Source: Candidatus Sulfotelmatobacter sp. (GTDB lineage: Bacteria; Acidobacteriota; Terriglobia; Terriglobales; Acidobacteriaceae). From it: a DNA stretch of 36,209 nucleotides. Below the pieces are notes generated by a model, which was not told the DNA's origin, ran no database searches, and saw nothing but the letters and a program-made list of their open reading frames with translations. The position numbers were made by a program, and so were the translations under genes. Positions 16,570-24,656 of this stretch are shown here, piece after piece. Each line of letters begins with the position of its first letter. The stretch's first letter is position 1. Where the stretch lies: NCBI GenBank assembly GCA_017883385.1, contig JADGNQ010000046.1, positions 1-36,209 of the forward strand. The letters run 5' to 3'.

Positions 16570-17748
16570 GTGAAAAGCCAAGTGGAAGCGCCAATCGCCC
16601 TCGTCGAAACAGCACCAACAGTCAGTGTCGCGCATGGGAAGCCCGTCCGCGCCCGACTCGACGTGCCTGCTTTGCAGGCAACGCAAAAGACGAAGAAGAA
16701 AATCTGGATTGATATCGACAATTCTCCGCACGTCCCTTTTTTCTTACCCATCGTCGATGAACTGGAGAAGCAAGGAATTGAACTGACCCTGACGGCTCGC
16801 AACATGTACCAGGTTTGCGAGTTGCTGGACTTCTTCAAGCTGCCCTGTAAGGTGGTCGGCGGCCACTGGGGAAAGAACAAGATTCTCAAGATTCTGTGCA
16901 ACTGCGTGAGAGTGCTCCAATTGATTCCAACCGTTCGTAAAGCGAGACCGGATCTCGCTCTCTCTCACGGCTCGCGAGCGCAACTGCTAGCGTGCAAGAT
17001 TTTGGGCATCCCGACCATCATGTTGCACGACTATGAATTCTCCACCAAGACAGGTTTTCTTGAGGCCGATTGGGTGCTGATGCCGGACGTTATTCCCGAT
17101 GGACTGATGAGCAAGAAATCGGCAAGAGTGCTTCGGTATCCTGGCCTCAAAGAGGATGTTTACATTCCACGTTTCCGTCCGGATCCTTCCATCTTCTCCG
17201 AGTTGGGCATCTCGCCTGACAATCTGGTTGTGACCGTGCGGCCCCCCGCCACAGAGGCGCACTATCACAATCCTGAGAGTGAAGTGCTGTTTGCGGAAAC
17301 CATGCGGCTGCTGTCTTCTCATCCCAACATCCGTGCGGTGACGCTGCCCAGAAATGCACGGCAGAGCCAGCAATTGCAGGCGGAGTGGAGCGACTTGATC
17401 GCGTCGGGTTGCATGGTGATCCCCAAATCGCCCGTCGACGGCCTGAACTTGCTCTGGTTCTCAGATCTGGTTGTCAGCGGCGGAGGCACAATGAACCGCG
17501 AGGCCGCCGCGCTTGGGGTTCCCGTTTACAGCATTTTCCGAGGAAAGATTGGCGCGGTCGATCACTATCTCGCGAACCAGGGGCGACTGACTCTCATCGA
17601 AACGCCCAGCGAGGTCCAAACCAAGATCAAACTCGTTCCCTGGAATCGCCCGCCGAAGCCAGAGAATCGCAATATCCCCGCGCTCCAGTGCATAGTGAGC
17701 AACATCATTTCAGCGCTGGCACAGCATCCCCGCCGTGCTCAGGTGTAA
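16570..17748 (+). CDS. DUF354-family protein (GT-B / UDP-GlcNAc 2-epimerase-like fold)
   Basis: A 392-residue protein. After about 45 variable residues it shows the DUF354 opening KIWIDIDNSPHVPFFLPIVDEL, then the TARNMYQVCELLDFF and LALSHGSRAQLLACKILGIPTIMLHDYE segments. The C-terminal half contains the nucleotide-sugar-site-like SDLVVSGGGTMNREAAALGVPVYSIF. This two-Rossmann layout resembles UDP-GlcNAc 2-epimerases and GT-B glycosyltransferases. No reaction is proven for DUF354; a glycosyltransferase or sugar-epimerase role in this EPS locus is inference. The start is GTG 16570, with GGGGAG seven bases upstream. It ends five bases before the best start of the FemAB gene. Confidence 0.85.
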   Translation: MKSQVEAPIALVETAPTVSVAHGKPVRARLDVPALQATQKTKKKIWIDIDNSPHVPFFLPIVDELEKQGIELTLTARNMYQVCELLDFFKLPCKVVGGHWGKNKILKILCNCVRVLQLIPTVRKARPDLALSHGSRAQLLACKILGIPTIMLHDYEFSTKTGFLEADWVLMPDVIPDGLMSKKSARVLRYPGLKEDVYIPRFRPDPSIFSELGISPDNLVVTVRPPATEAHYHNPESEVLFAETMRLLSSHPNIRAVTLPRNARQSQQLQAEWSDLIASGCMVIPKSPVDGLNLLWFSDLVVSGGGTMNREAAALGVPVYSIFRGKIGAVDHYLANQGRLTLIETPSEVQTKIKLVPWNRPPKPENRNIPALQCIVSNIISALAQHPRRAQV

Positions 17749-17753
17749 CGCCG

Positions 17754-18953
17754 GTGTCTTCCGCGGCAACCGGTACCTCGCTAGGTCACGAAGTCTACCC
17801 CGGGGCGGCTCTGTTCGTTGAAAGAGAAAATATCTTGACCGTAACTTCCTGTCCCGAACGGCTGGCCCTCCCACACCTTGCGCCGGCGATTGAGCCGAAA
17901 CGGGCTCATTGCATCAACCCGCTCGAAGATCCTCGTTGGGATGGATTTGTGCAGCAGCATCCGCGGGCATCGGTTTTTCACTCCTCTTCGTGGCTGGCAG
18001 CTCTTTCTCGAACCTACGGCTACGAGCCCGTGGCCTATACGACGTCCGCTCCGGGTCAGGATTTGGAGAACGGGATTCCTTTTTGCCGTGTCAACAGTTG
18101 GCTGACTGGGCGTCGGCTGGTTTCGCTGCCATTCTCGGATCACTGCGAACCGTTAGTGGACGCAGAAGCGGACATGAATGTTTTGACGGCCGCTTTGGAG
18201 CAGCATTCGACCAGCGACCCCTTGCGTTACATTGAGCTGCGGCCGCTGGAACCAGTCGAGATGTTCCTCTCTCTGTGTCGCACGACAGTCACCTACACTT
18301 TTCATCAGCTCGATCTTGGGGCAGACCTTAATTCGTTGTTCCGTAGTTTTCACAAAAGCTCGACCCAAAGGAAAATTCGTCGAGCCGAACGCGAGGGTCT
18401 GACCTACCGAGAAGGCAGAACGGAATCGCTCCTCGACAGTTTTTACGGACTTCTCACAATCACGCGGAAACGGCACATGTTGCCGCCACAGCCGCGCGAG
18501 TGGTTTACCAATTTGATCGAATGTTTCGGTGCGGCGCTGAAGATTCGCGTCGTTTTCAAGGGCGAGCGGGCGATCGCGGGCATGCTCACCATTCGGCATA
18601 AAGATACTCTTACTTACAAGTATGGCGGCTGTGATCCCCGATTCAATAACCTCGGCAGCATGCACATGCTGTTCTGGGAGGCAATTCAGGAAGCCAAAGC
18701 TGCCGGGCTACGGACCTTTGACCTGGGACGCTCCGACGCGGATCAGTCCGGTCTAATCACCTTCAAGAACCGGTGGGGGGCGACCCAGTCCGCTCTCACT
18801 TATTCGAGATACAGTGCCTCGGAGGATTCGAGCCACCTTTTCGATCTGCAACCGGAGAAATGGAAATCAAAGGCGGCGAAGTACATCCTTGCGCGCTTGC
18901 CGCTGAGTGTCCTTTCGAGTCTCAGCCCGATCTTGTACCGCCATGTCGGATAG
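17754..18953 (+). CDS. FemAB/GNAT-type acyl- or aminoacyl-transferase of EPS loci
   Basis: About 399 residues if started at GTG 17754. The recognisable protein starts near CINPLEDPRWDGFVQQHPRASVFHSSSWLAAL, typical of FemAB-like proteins linked to exosortase EPS clusters. The C-terminal acyltransferase half has HKSSTQRKIRRAEREGL, the GERAIAGMLTIRHKDTLTYKYGG strands and TFDLGRSDADQSGLITFKNRWGA. These enzymes are thought to attach acyl or aminoacyl groups to the polymer; the substrate here is unknown. The frame is open from 17385, but that part lies over the DUF354 gene. There is no ATG in the plausible range; GTG 17754 and TTG 17835 are candidates, neither with a strong ribosome binding site. 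Confidence 0.85.
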   Translation: MSSAATGTSLGHEVYPGAALFVERENILTVTSCPERLALPHLAPAIEPKRAHCINPLEDPRWDGFVQQHPRASVFHSSSWLAALSRTYGYEPVAYTTSAPGQDLENGIPFCRVNSWLTGRRLVSLPFSDHCEPLVDAEADMNVLTAALEQHSTSDPLRYIELRPLEPVEMFLSLCRTTVTYTFHQLDLGADLNSLFRSFHKSSTQRKIRRAEREGLTYREGRTESLLDSFYGLLTITRKRHMLPPQPREWFTNLIECFGAALKIRVVFKGERAIAGMLTIRHKDTLTYKYGGCDPRFNNLGSMHMLFWEAIQEAKAAGLRTFDLGRSDADQSGLITFKNRWGATQSALTYSRYSASEDSSHLFDLQPEKWKSKAAKYILARLPLSVLSSLSPILYRHVG

Positions 18954-19036
18954 CAAGTAAACGAATCTGAATGTCGTTGATCAACCTCAGCTCTGGAGTC
19001 ACCTGCTAACACAACCCATTCAAGGGTTTCAAAACA

Positions 19037-19726
19037 ATGACTACTTCGACCTTATCGATCCGCAGCCTCGCTGATGGCAAGAATCCGAACTCCTTCTCGA
19101 ACCGTGCTCGCACGCGCCGTTTCCAGCGGTTCGAGGCGTTAGCCGCCACTTTGCCGAGGCCGCTGCGCATACTCGACGTTGGGGGCACGAACGAGTTCTG
19201 GGAGAATCGCGGGTGGGCCGGACGCCACGATGTCCAGATCGCTAGCTTGAACCTGGAGGCGCAGGCCCAGAAGCACGAAAACATCCAGTCCCTCGCCGGT
19301 GACGCGACCGATCTCCGCCAGTTTTCCGACGCCAGCTTTGACATCGTCTTCAGCAATTCCGTCATCGAGCATCTGTTTACTCTCGAACAGCAACGGCGCA
19401 TGGCATCAGAAGTTCAACGGGTTGGCAAGTCGTTCTGGGTGCAGACGCCCAATTTCTGGTTTCCCATGGAACCCCACTTCCATATTCCTGGCTGGCAGTG
19501 GCTGCCGCTTGACGTGCGGGTATCCATCATCCGCCGCCGGCGATGCGGCTGGCGCGGTCCCTGCCCCGATCCGGCGAAGGCGCGCGAGCTCGTCAGCGAA
19601 GTGCGGCTCTTGAGCGGACGTGAACTGCGCTCGATGTTTCCGAAAGCGAATCTGGTTGCGGAGCGGTTCTGCGGATTCGTCAAGTCCTGGATCGCAATCG
19701 GCGGATTCCCCCAGGATCGGACATAG
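19037..19726 (+). CDS. Class I SAM-dependent methyltransferase
   Basis: A 229-residue methyltransferase of the Methyltransf_11 type. The SAM-binding motif I is ILDVGGTNEFW (about residues 45-55), with an acidic position at the end of the second strand. The post-motif region FDIVFSNSVIEHL (about 100-112) is typical of this group. A later PNFWFPMEPHFHIPGWQWLP segment may shape the acceptor pocket. Within an EPS block it probably methylates a sugar or lipid-linked intermediate, but the acceptor is not evident. No membrane segment is present. It lies 83 bases after the FemAB gene and 20 bases before the next glycosyltransferase start. Confidence 0.88.
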   Translation: MTTSTLSIRSLADGKNPNSFSNRARTRRFQRFEALAATLPRPLRILDVGGTNEFWENRGWAGRHDVQIASLNLEAQAQKHENIQSLAGDATDLRQFSDASFDIVFSNSVIEHLFTLEQQRRMASEVQRVGKSFWVQTPNFWFPMEPHFHIPGWQWLPLDVRVSIIRRRRCGWRGPCPDPAKARELVSEVRLLSGRELRSMFPKANLVAERFCGFVKSWIAIGGFPQDRT

Positions 19727-19746
19727 GTATCTTGCAAACACTGATC

Positions 19747-20661
19747 ATGCCGACATTACCCAGCTACGTTTTGATCACTCCGGCCCGAAACGAGGCTCAG
19801 TTTATTGAGCGCACTCTGAATTCCGTCGTGAGCCAAACGGTCAAGCCGCTCCGCTGGGTCATAGTCAGCGATGGCGCCACCGACGGCACCGACGAAATCG
19901 TCAGCCGGTACGTCGCGAGATTCGACTGGATCGAACTGGTGCGACTCCCCGAGCGCAGAGACCGGAGTTTTTCCGGCAAGGTGGGTGCGTTCAATGCCGG
20001 ATACGCGAGAGTCGCAGGGATGGACTACGACGTCATCGGCAACCTCGACGGCGACATCTCGTTTGAGCCAGATTATCTTTCGTTCCTGATGAGCAAGTTT
20101 GCCGAGAATCCCCAGTTGGGAGTGGCGGGAACTCCCTATCGCGAAGAGGGCGCTGCAGTCGACGGTTTCCGAAGCCCGAAGGATGTTCCCGGGGCTTGCC
20201 AGTTGTTTCGTCGCGAGTGTTTCGAAAGTATTGGCGGCTACAAGCCGGTGAGTTCCGGTGGGATCGATTTCATCGCCCTCCTGGCTGCGCAAGCGAAAGG
20301 TTGGCAGACGTGGAGATTCGAGGAAAAATTCTGCTGGCACCATCGCAGCGTGGGCAGCGGAAACCATCCTGACTCGTGGCGAAGATTGTTGTTCCGCGGC
20401 AGGAAAGACTATCTGCTGGGCAGTCATCCCGGCTTCGAGATTTTCCGCAGCGCCTATCAGATGAAGAAGAAGCCCTACGTCGTTGGAGGAGTTCTCATGC
20501 TGGCTGGGTACTTCGGGGCTCTGCTCGGTGGCGAGGAGCGAACCATGCCCAAGGAACTGATAGCGATTCGGCGCAATGATCAGATACAACGATTAAAGGC
20601 TGTTCTTCGCCATCCACTCAGACGGAGCGATGGGCAGACTGCCGCGACTGCGCGGTCTTGA
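19747..20661 (+). CDS. Glycosyltransferase family 2
   Basis: A 304-residue GT-A enzyme. The nucleotide-sugar-binding start is YVLITPARNEAQFIERTLNSVVSQ, followed by WVIVSDGATDGTDEI. The metal-binding DxD is in NLDGDISFEPDYL. The acceptor-side region includes GACQLFRRECFESIGGY and a FCWHHRS segment. The C-terminal part has a weakly hydrophobic stretch (YVVGGVLMLAGYFGALLGG) that could touch the membrane. It probably adds one sugar to the lipid-linked repeat unit; donor and linkage are unknown. The frame opens with a TTG at 19732, but ATG 19747 begins directly before the conserved domain and is preferred. Confidence 0.9.
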   Translation: MPTLPSYVLITPARNEAQFIERTLNSVVSQTVKPLRWVIVSDGATDGTDEIVSRYVARFDWIELVRLPERRDRSFSGKVGAFNAGYARVAGMDYDVIGNLDGDISFEPDYLSFLMSKFAENPQLGVAGTPYREEGAAVDGFRSPKDVPGACQLFRRECFESIGGYKPVSSGGIDFIALLAAQAKGWQTWRFEEKFCWHHRSVGSGNHPDSWRRLLFRGRKDYLLGSHPGFEIFRSAYQMKKKPYVVGGVLMLAGYFGALLGGEERTMPKELIAIRRNDQIQRLKAVLRHPLRRSDGQTAATARS

Positions 20662-20747
20662 GCGTCCCCCAGCACGCGATTCCAGCGCTTGTCTTGATTC
20701 CTGCCTATCTTCAGTACGGCGCCCGCCTTCCGCTTCTGCAATCCTAA

Positions 20748-21653
20748 ATGTCTGCCACAATAAGACACATCAACGTGTGCGCGTGTACCTACAAGCGGCC
20801 TGAGATGCTAAGGCGCTTACTGGAAGCACTCTCCTGCCAGGAGACCGGTGGACAGTTCACGTATTCGATTGTGATTGTGGACAACGATCACTTGCGGTCC
20901 GCCGAGGCGGTTGTCTCTGCCTTTGCTACCCAGTCCTCAGTTTCTACCAAGTATTGCTCAGAGCCCCGCCAGGGAATCGCGCTCGCCCGGAACAGGGCCG
21001 TCGAAAACACAACCGGAGACTTTGTCGCCTTCATCGATGATGACGAGTTTCCGATCAAGTCCTGGCTGCTGACTTTGTTGAACACTCTGGACGAGCACAG
21101 AGTTGATGGCGTGCTTGGACCGGTGAGGCCGCACTTCGACGCTGCGCCTCCGAAGTGGGTCATCGAAGGCAAATTCCACGACCGTCCAGAAGACAAGACC
21201 GGTCACATCCTCGACTGGGGAAAGTGCCGGACTGGAAATGTGTTGCTGAAGCGTGAACTCTTCTCGCTGGAAGCTCCAGCGTTCCGGCCCGAGTGCCTTT
21301 CAGGCGAAGACCAGGATTTTTTCCGGCGAATGATTGGAAAGAGCCGCGTATTTATTTGGTGCAACGAGGCCGTAGTATACGAAGTCGTCCCACCGGGACG
21401 TTGGACGCGCAGTTTTCTGGTGCGGCGGGCGTTGTTTCGCGGGGTGTTCTCACTGCGCAACTACGGCTTCCCCCTGAAGCGAATCGTGCAATCCGTCATT
21501 GCCGTTCCAGCCTATGCGGTTGCCTTGCCGGTCGCGCTGCTCTTAGGACAGCCCCGGTTCATGGGATGTGTGTTCAAGTTGTCCTATCATCTGGGAAGGC
21601 TCCTCGCACTCGTAGGTGTCGACCCGATTGGGCAGCCCTACGTTACCGACTAG
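20748..21653 (+). CDS. Glycosyltransferase family 2
   Basis: A 301-residue GT2 enzyme. The donor-binding start is INVCACTYKRPEMLRRLLEAL, then YSIVIVDNDHLRS. A signature ARNRAVENTTGDFVAFIDDDEFP holds the DxD-type metal site. GEDQDFFRRM carries the likely catalytic Glu-Asp pair. A hydrophobic C-terminal region (VIAVPAYAVALPVALLLGQ) suggests membrane association. The sequence differs clearly from the GT2 encoded just upstream, so the two probably add different sugars. The 86-base gap before it contains no evident signal, and the ATG lacks a strong ribosome binding site. Confidence 0.9.
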   Translation: MSATIRHINVCACTYKRPEMLRRLLEALSCQETGGQFTYSIVIVDNDHLRSAEAVVSAFATQSSVSTKYCSEPRQGIALARNRAVENTTGDFVAFIDDDEFPIKSWLLTLLNTLDEHRVDGVLGPVRPHFDAAPPKWVIEGKFHDRPEDKTGHILDWGKCRTGNVLLKRELFSLEAPAFRPECLSGEDQDFFRRMIGKSRVFIWCNEAVVYEVVPPGRWTRSFLVRRALFRGVFSLRNYGFPLKRIVQSVIAVPAYAVALPVALLLGQPRFMGCVFKLSYHLGRLLALVGVDPIGQPYVTD

Positions 21654-21683
21654 CTGAGACCTGCAGCCGAAATCGCACTTAGA

Positions 21684-22748
21684 ATGATTGCCATGACAGA
21701 AAACACCATCGAGATCAGCGTCAATGGAAAGTGGACGAAGGTTCCCGCGTTAGAGGTTAACGGGAAGACAATTCTCGTTCGCGGAACCTGGCTCAAGGTG
21801 GCTGCCGTCCACGATGAAGACTGGGCGGAAACGGAACTGGAAGACCCGGCGCTGTGTGTGCGGCAACTGAAGGAGAAGAAATCGTCTGGATTGCGCGCCG
21901 ATCTTTTCACGTTCGCGCAGAAACTACCCGCCACGCAGCCAAACTATGACTATCCGATGGAATGGGACAGCCTCGCTGTGGCTCGCACCGCCAGCTTCAA
22001 AGGATGGTGGGAGAGTCTGCCGCAGGAGACCCGCAAGAACGTGAGGCGATCCCAGAAACGGGGCGTGCAAGTCGCGGTCAAGCCGTTCGGTGACGAAATC
22101 ATCCGAGATCTGGTGGAGTTGAACAATGAGTCTCCTATGAGGCAGGGGAGGCCAAACAACCACTACGGAAAAACGTTCGAGCAGGTGAAGAGAGACTATT
22201 CGTCATTTCTGGATAGAAGTGACTTGATCGGCGCGTACGTCGGAGACGAATTAATTGGCCTGGTGAAGATCATTTATCGTGGACAGATTGCCTCCGTCTT
22301 GCAGTGCCTGTCCAAAGGGAGCCACTACGATAAAAGGCCGTCCAACGCCATGCTGGCGAAGGCGGTTGAGCTTTGCGAGGCGAGGGGGATTTCTCACCTC
22401 ACCTACGGAATGTTCCGCCATGGCAACAAGCGCGACAATCCTTTACTCGAATTCAAAATTCGCAACGGTTTTGAAGAGATGCTGGTGCCGCGATTCTATG
22501 TTCCGTTGACGCAATGGGGAGCATTCTGCCAAAGAACAAATTTGCATCGCGGTCTTCTCGGAATTCTTCCGCATCAAGTGATCACGTTGGGCGTTCGCGC
22601 CCGATCGCGATGGTACAATTTTAAGCAGTCGAAAAGCCGGTGTAGCTCAATCGCAGAGCGGCCGAATTGTGATCGGCAGACGGAGCGTTCAAATCCTCCC
22701 GCCGGCTCCAACCTTCAGGATGTTCCATCCTCTCCCCGCAGTCGGTAG
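21684..22748 (+). CDS. GNAT/FemAB-like acyltransferase whose 3' end reads through a tRNA-like sequence
   Basis: A 354-residue product. The core (about 95-290) has FemAB/GNAT-like features: a basic RKNVRRSQKRGVQV segment, the LIGAYVGDELIGLVKIIYRG strands, and the GISHLTYGMFRHGNKRDNPLLEFKIRNGFEEM helix-strand region. It may acylate an EPS sugar. The recognisable protein ends near RARSRWYNFKQ. The last 38 or so residues (SKSRCSSIAERPNCDRQTERSN...) translate a tRNA-like sequence and are very unlikely to be part of the family. A TAA in the next frame sits at that boundary (22621-22623 region), so a small frameshift may have removed the original stop. ATG 21693 is an alternative start; neither has a clear ribosome binding site. 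Confidence 0.75.
   Translation: MIAMTENTIEISVNGKWTKVPALEVNGKTILVRGTWLKVAAVHDEDWAETELEDPALCVRQLKEKKSSGLRADLFTFAQKLPATQPNYDYPMEWDSLAVARTASFKGWWESLPQETRKNVRRSQKRGVQVAVKPFGDEIIRDLVELNNESPMRQGRPNNHYGKTFEQVKRDYSSFLDRSDLIGAYVGDELIGLVKIIYRGQIASVLQCLSKGSHYDKRPSNAMLAKAVELCEARGISHLTYGMFRHGNKRDNPLLEFKIRNGFEEMLVPRFYVPLTQWGAFCQRTNLHRGLLGILPHQVITLGVRARSRWYNFKQSKSRCSSIAERPNCDRQTERSNPPAGSNLQDVPSSPRSR
22636..22710 (+). tRNA. tRNA-Thr(UGU)-like sequence, degenerate, overlapping the upstream CDS
   Basis: A 75-base cloverleaf with an encoded CCA end. The seven-pair acceptor stem (GCCGGTG with CGCCGGC, one G-T) and the four-pair D stem (GCTC/GAGC) are intact. The five-pair anticodon stem (GCCGA/TCGGC) closes the loop ATTGTGA. 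By position the anticodon is TGT (Thr), and the first two acceptor pairs, G-C and C-G, fit threonine identity. GTG (His) is present one base on, but a His tRNA would need an extra 5' G and C73. Defects: the D loop lacks the GG pair, position 37 is G, and the T stem GAGCG/CCTCC has two mismatches and one wobble, although TTCAAAT is kept. It is either a decaying tRNA gene or an unusual functional one. Confidence 0.55.
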
Positions 22749-22777
22749 TCCCTCGCTTCCGGTGAAACTGAACTGAT

Positions 22778-24616
22778 ATGCCAGGAATTGTTGGTCTCAT
22801 TACCAAAATGCCCCGTGAGTGGGCGGAGCCGCGGCTATTGCGGATGGTTGAGACCCTTCGCCACGAGTCTTTTTACGAAACAGGGACCTGGATCGACGAA
22901 AATTTGGGAGTCTACGTCGGGTGGATCGCGCGCAAGAAATCCTTCTCCGACGGCATGCCTCTGCGCAACGAACAAGGGGACATCGTTCTGATCTTCTCCG
23001 GCGAGGAATATCCGGAACCGGGAACCGCGAGTGGCCTCAGACAGCGCGGACACAGTTTTGACGCTAGCGGCCCCTCGTATCTGGTTCACCTCAGCGAAGA
23101 TGGCCCGGCATTTCCCGCCGGACTCAACGGAAGATTTCACGGGCTCCTCGTCGACCGCAAAGGCGGCACAGCAACGCTGTTCAACGATCGCTACGGAATG
23201 CATCGCCTTTACTACACCGAATCCAAGGAAGCCTTCTACTTCGCCGCGGAAGCGAAGGCGATTCTCGCGATCTGTCCCGAACTTCGAACGGTGAACCAGC
23301 AGAGCCTTGGGGAGTTCATCGCCTGTGGCTGCGTATTGGAGAATCGAACCCTCTTTGCAGGCATCCAGGTCCTGCCGACCGCGTCAACTTGGTCGTTTCG
23401 CAACGGCTCACTCGAACAGAAGGCTAGCTATTTTCATCCCCGGGAATGGGAAGATCAGACGCCTTTGGATCCTGAAGCCTACTATCGGGAGTTCCAACAG
23501 GTCTTTGCTCGAAATCTTCCACGATACTTCGATGGTCAGGAGCGCGTCGGTTTGTCACTCACCGGCGGGCTCGATACTCGAATGATACTGGCCTGGCACA
23601 AGGCAGCCCCGAACACGCTCCCGTGTTACACGTTTGGCGGGACGGTGCATGATTGCCAGGACGTGATCGTATCGCGCCAAGTGGCGCGCGCCTGCCATCA
23701 GCCTCATCAGGTCATACCCATCGGAGACGACTTCCTTTCGCGTTTTTCTCACTACGCTGAGCGTGTGGTGTATCTAAGCGACGGATGTACGCGCGTCAAC
23801 CGCAGCGCTGATTTGTATGCGAATGAGAAGGCTCGCGAGATCGCTCCGGCCAGGATGACAGGAAACTACGGCAGCGAGGTATTACGCTGGGTTCCCGCCT
23901 TCAAACCGTCGAGGCCTGCGCCCGGGCTTTTCTCTCCGGAACTCGCCTCTTCCGTTCGAGCCGCCGGCGATACCTACGCGAAAGTGCTTCAAGGACATCC
24001 GGTGTCCTTTGCCGTTTTTCGGCAGGCTCCATGGCATCACTACCCGCTGCTTGGGCTCGAACAGACACAGCTCGCAATGCGCACGCCGTTCCTTGACAAC
24101 CAGTTGGTTCGAACCGTCTTCCGCGCTCCGGATCCCGGCATCGCGACGAACGGACCAGTCAACAGCGATGTCTGCCTGCGCCTGATCGCCGATGGCGATC
24201 CCGCCCTGCGTGGGATTCGTACCGACCGCGGCCTCGGTGGAAACGGTGGAGCAGTTTCCGCATTCGCCCGGCATCGTTTCCTCGAGTTTACGTCCAAAGC
24301 GGAATACGCTTATGACTCCGGGATGCCGCAGTGGTTGGCGCGGGCCGATCACTTCGTCTCGCCGCTCCATCTCGAACGCGTCTTTCTAGGAAGACATAAG
24401 TTCAGTCATTTTCGCGTATGGTATCGGGATGCGCTCTCCCGGTACGTAAAGGAGACGCTGCTCGATCCACGCGCCCTTTCCCGGCCGTACTTGCAGGGGA
24501 AACAGCTTGAGACGCTGGTGCAAGGTCATGTCAGGGGAGATCGAAACTACACTAACGAGATCCATTTGGCGCTGACGTTGGAACTCATACACCGCCTGTT
24601 TGTCGATTCGGAATGA
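22778..24616 (+). CDS. Asparagine-synthase-like protein lacking the glutaminase nucleophile
   Basis: A 612-residue protein with the AsnB plan. The N-terminal class II amidotransferase-like domain (about 1-200) starts MPGIVGL where active enzymes have MCGI, so the nucleophilic Cys2 is Pro and glutamine hydrolysis should be lost. It still has LNGRFHGLLVDRKGGTATLFNDRYGMHRLYY. The C-terminal synthetase domain contains the ATP-pyrophosphatase motif LTGGLDTRMI (about 263-272) and a later MRTPFLDNQLV segment, as in AsnB. Such proteins are frequent in exosortase-type EPS loci, where amidation of uronic acids has been proposed. This one would need ammonia, a separate amidotransferase, or another amine donor. 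Its ATG is 29 bases after the previous stop. Confidence 0.9.
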   Translation: MPGIVGLITKMPREWAEPRLLRMVETLRHESFYETGTWIDENLGVYVGWIARKKSFSDGMPLRNEQGDIVLIFSGEEYPEPGTASGLRQRGHSFDASGPSYLVHLSEDGPAFPAGLNGRFHGLLVDRKGGTATLFNDRYGMHRLYYTESKEAFYFAAEAKAILAICPELRTVNQQSLGEFIACGCVLENRTLFAGIQVLPTASTWSFRNGSLEQKASYFHPREWEDQTPLDPEAYYREFQQVFARNLPRYFDGQERVGLSLTGGLDTRMILAWHKAAPNTLPCYTFGGTVHDCQDVIVSRQVARACHQPHQVIPIGDDFLSRFSHYAERVVYLSDGCTRVNRSADLYANEKAREIAPARMTGNYGSEVLRWVPAFKPSRPAPGLFSPELASSVRAAGDTYAKVLQGHPVSFAVFRQAPWHHYPLLGLEQTQLAMRTPFLDNQLVRTVFRAPDPGIATNGPVNSDVCLRLIADGDPALRGIRTDRGLGGNGGAVSAFARHRFLEFTSKAEYAYDSGMPQWLARADHFVSPLHLERVFLGRHKFSHFRVWYRDALSRYVKETLLDPRALSRPYLQGKQLETLVQGHVRGDRNYTNEIHLALTLELIHRLFVDSE

Positions 24617-24656
24617 GCTGGATCCGCTCGTCGGAAATGTTCACAGGAAATCAATA

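Noticed and set aside
17385-17753. N-terminal extension of the FemAB gene back to 17385
   Set aside because: The added residues overlap the conserved 3' half of the DUF354 gene and have no family similarity.
22636-22710. Reading the tRNA-like element as tRNA-His(GUG)
   Set aside because: GTG is not at positions 34-36 in the only pairing that closes the anticodon stem, and the extra 5' G and C73 of His tRNAs are missing.
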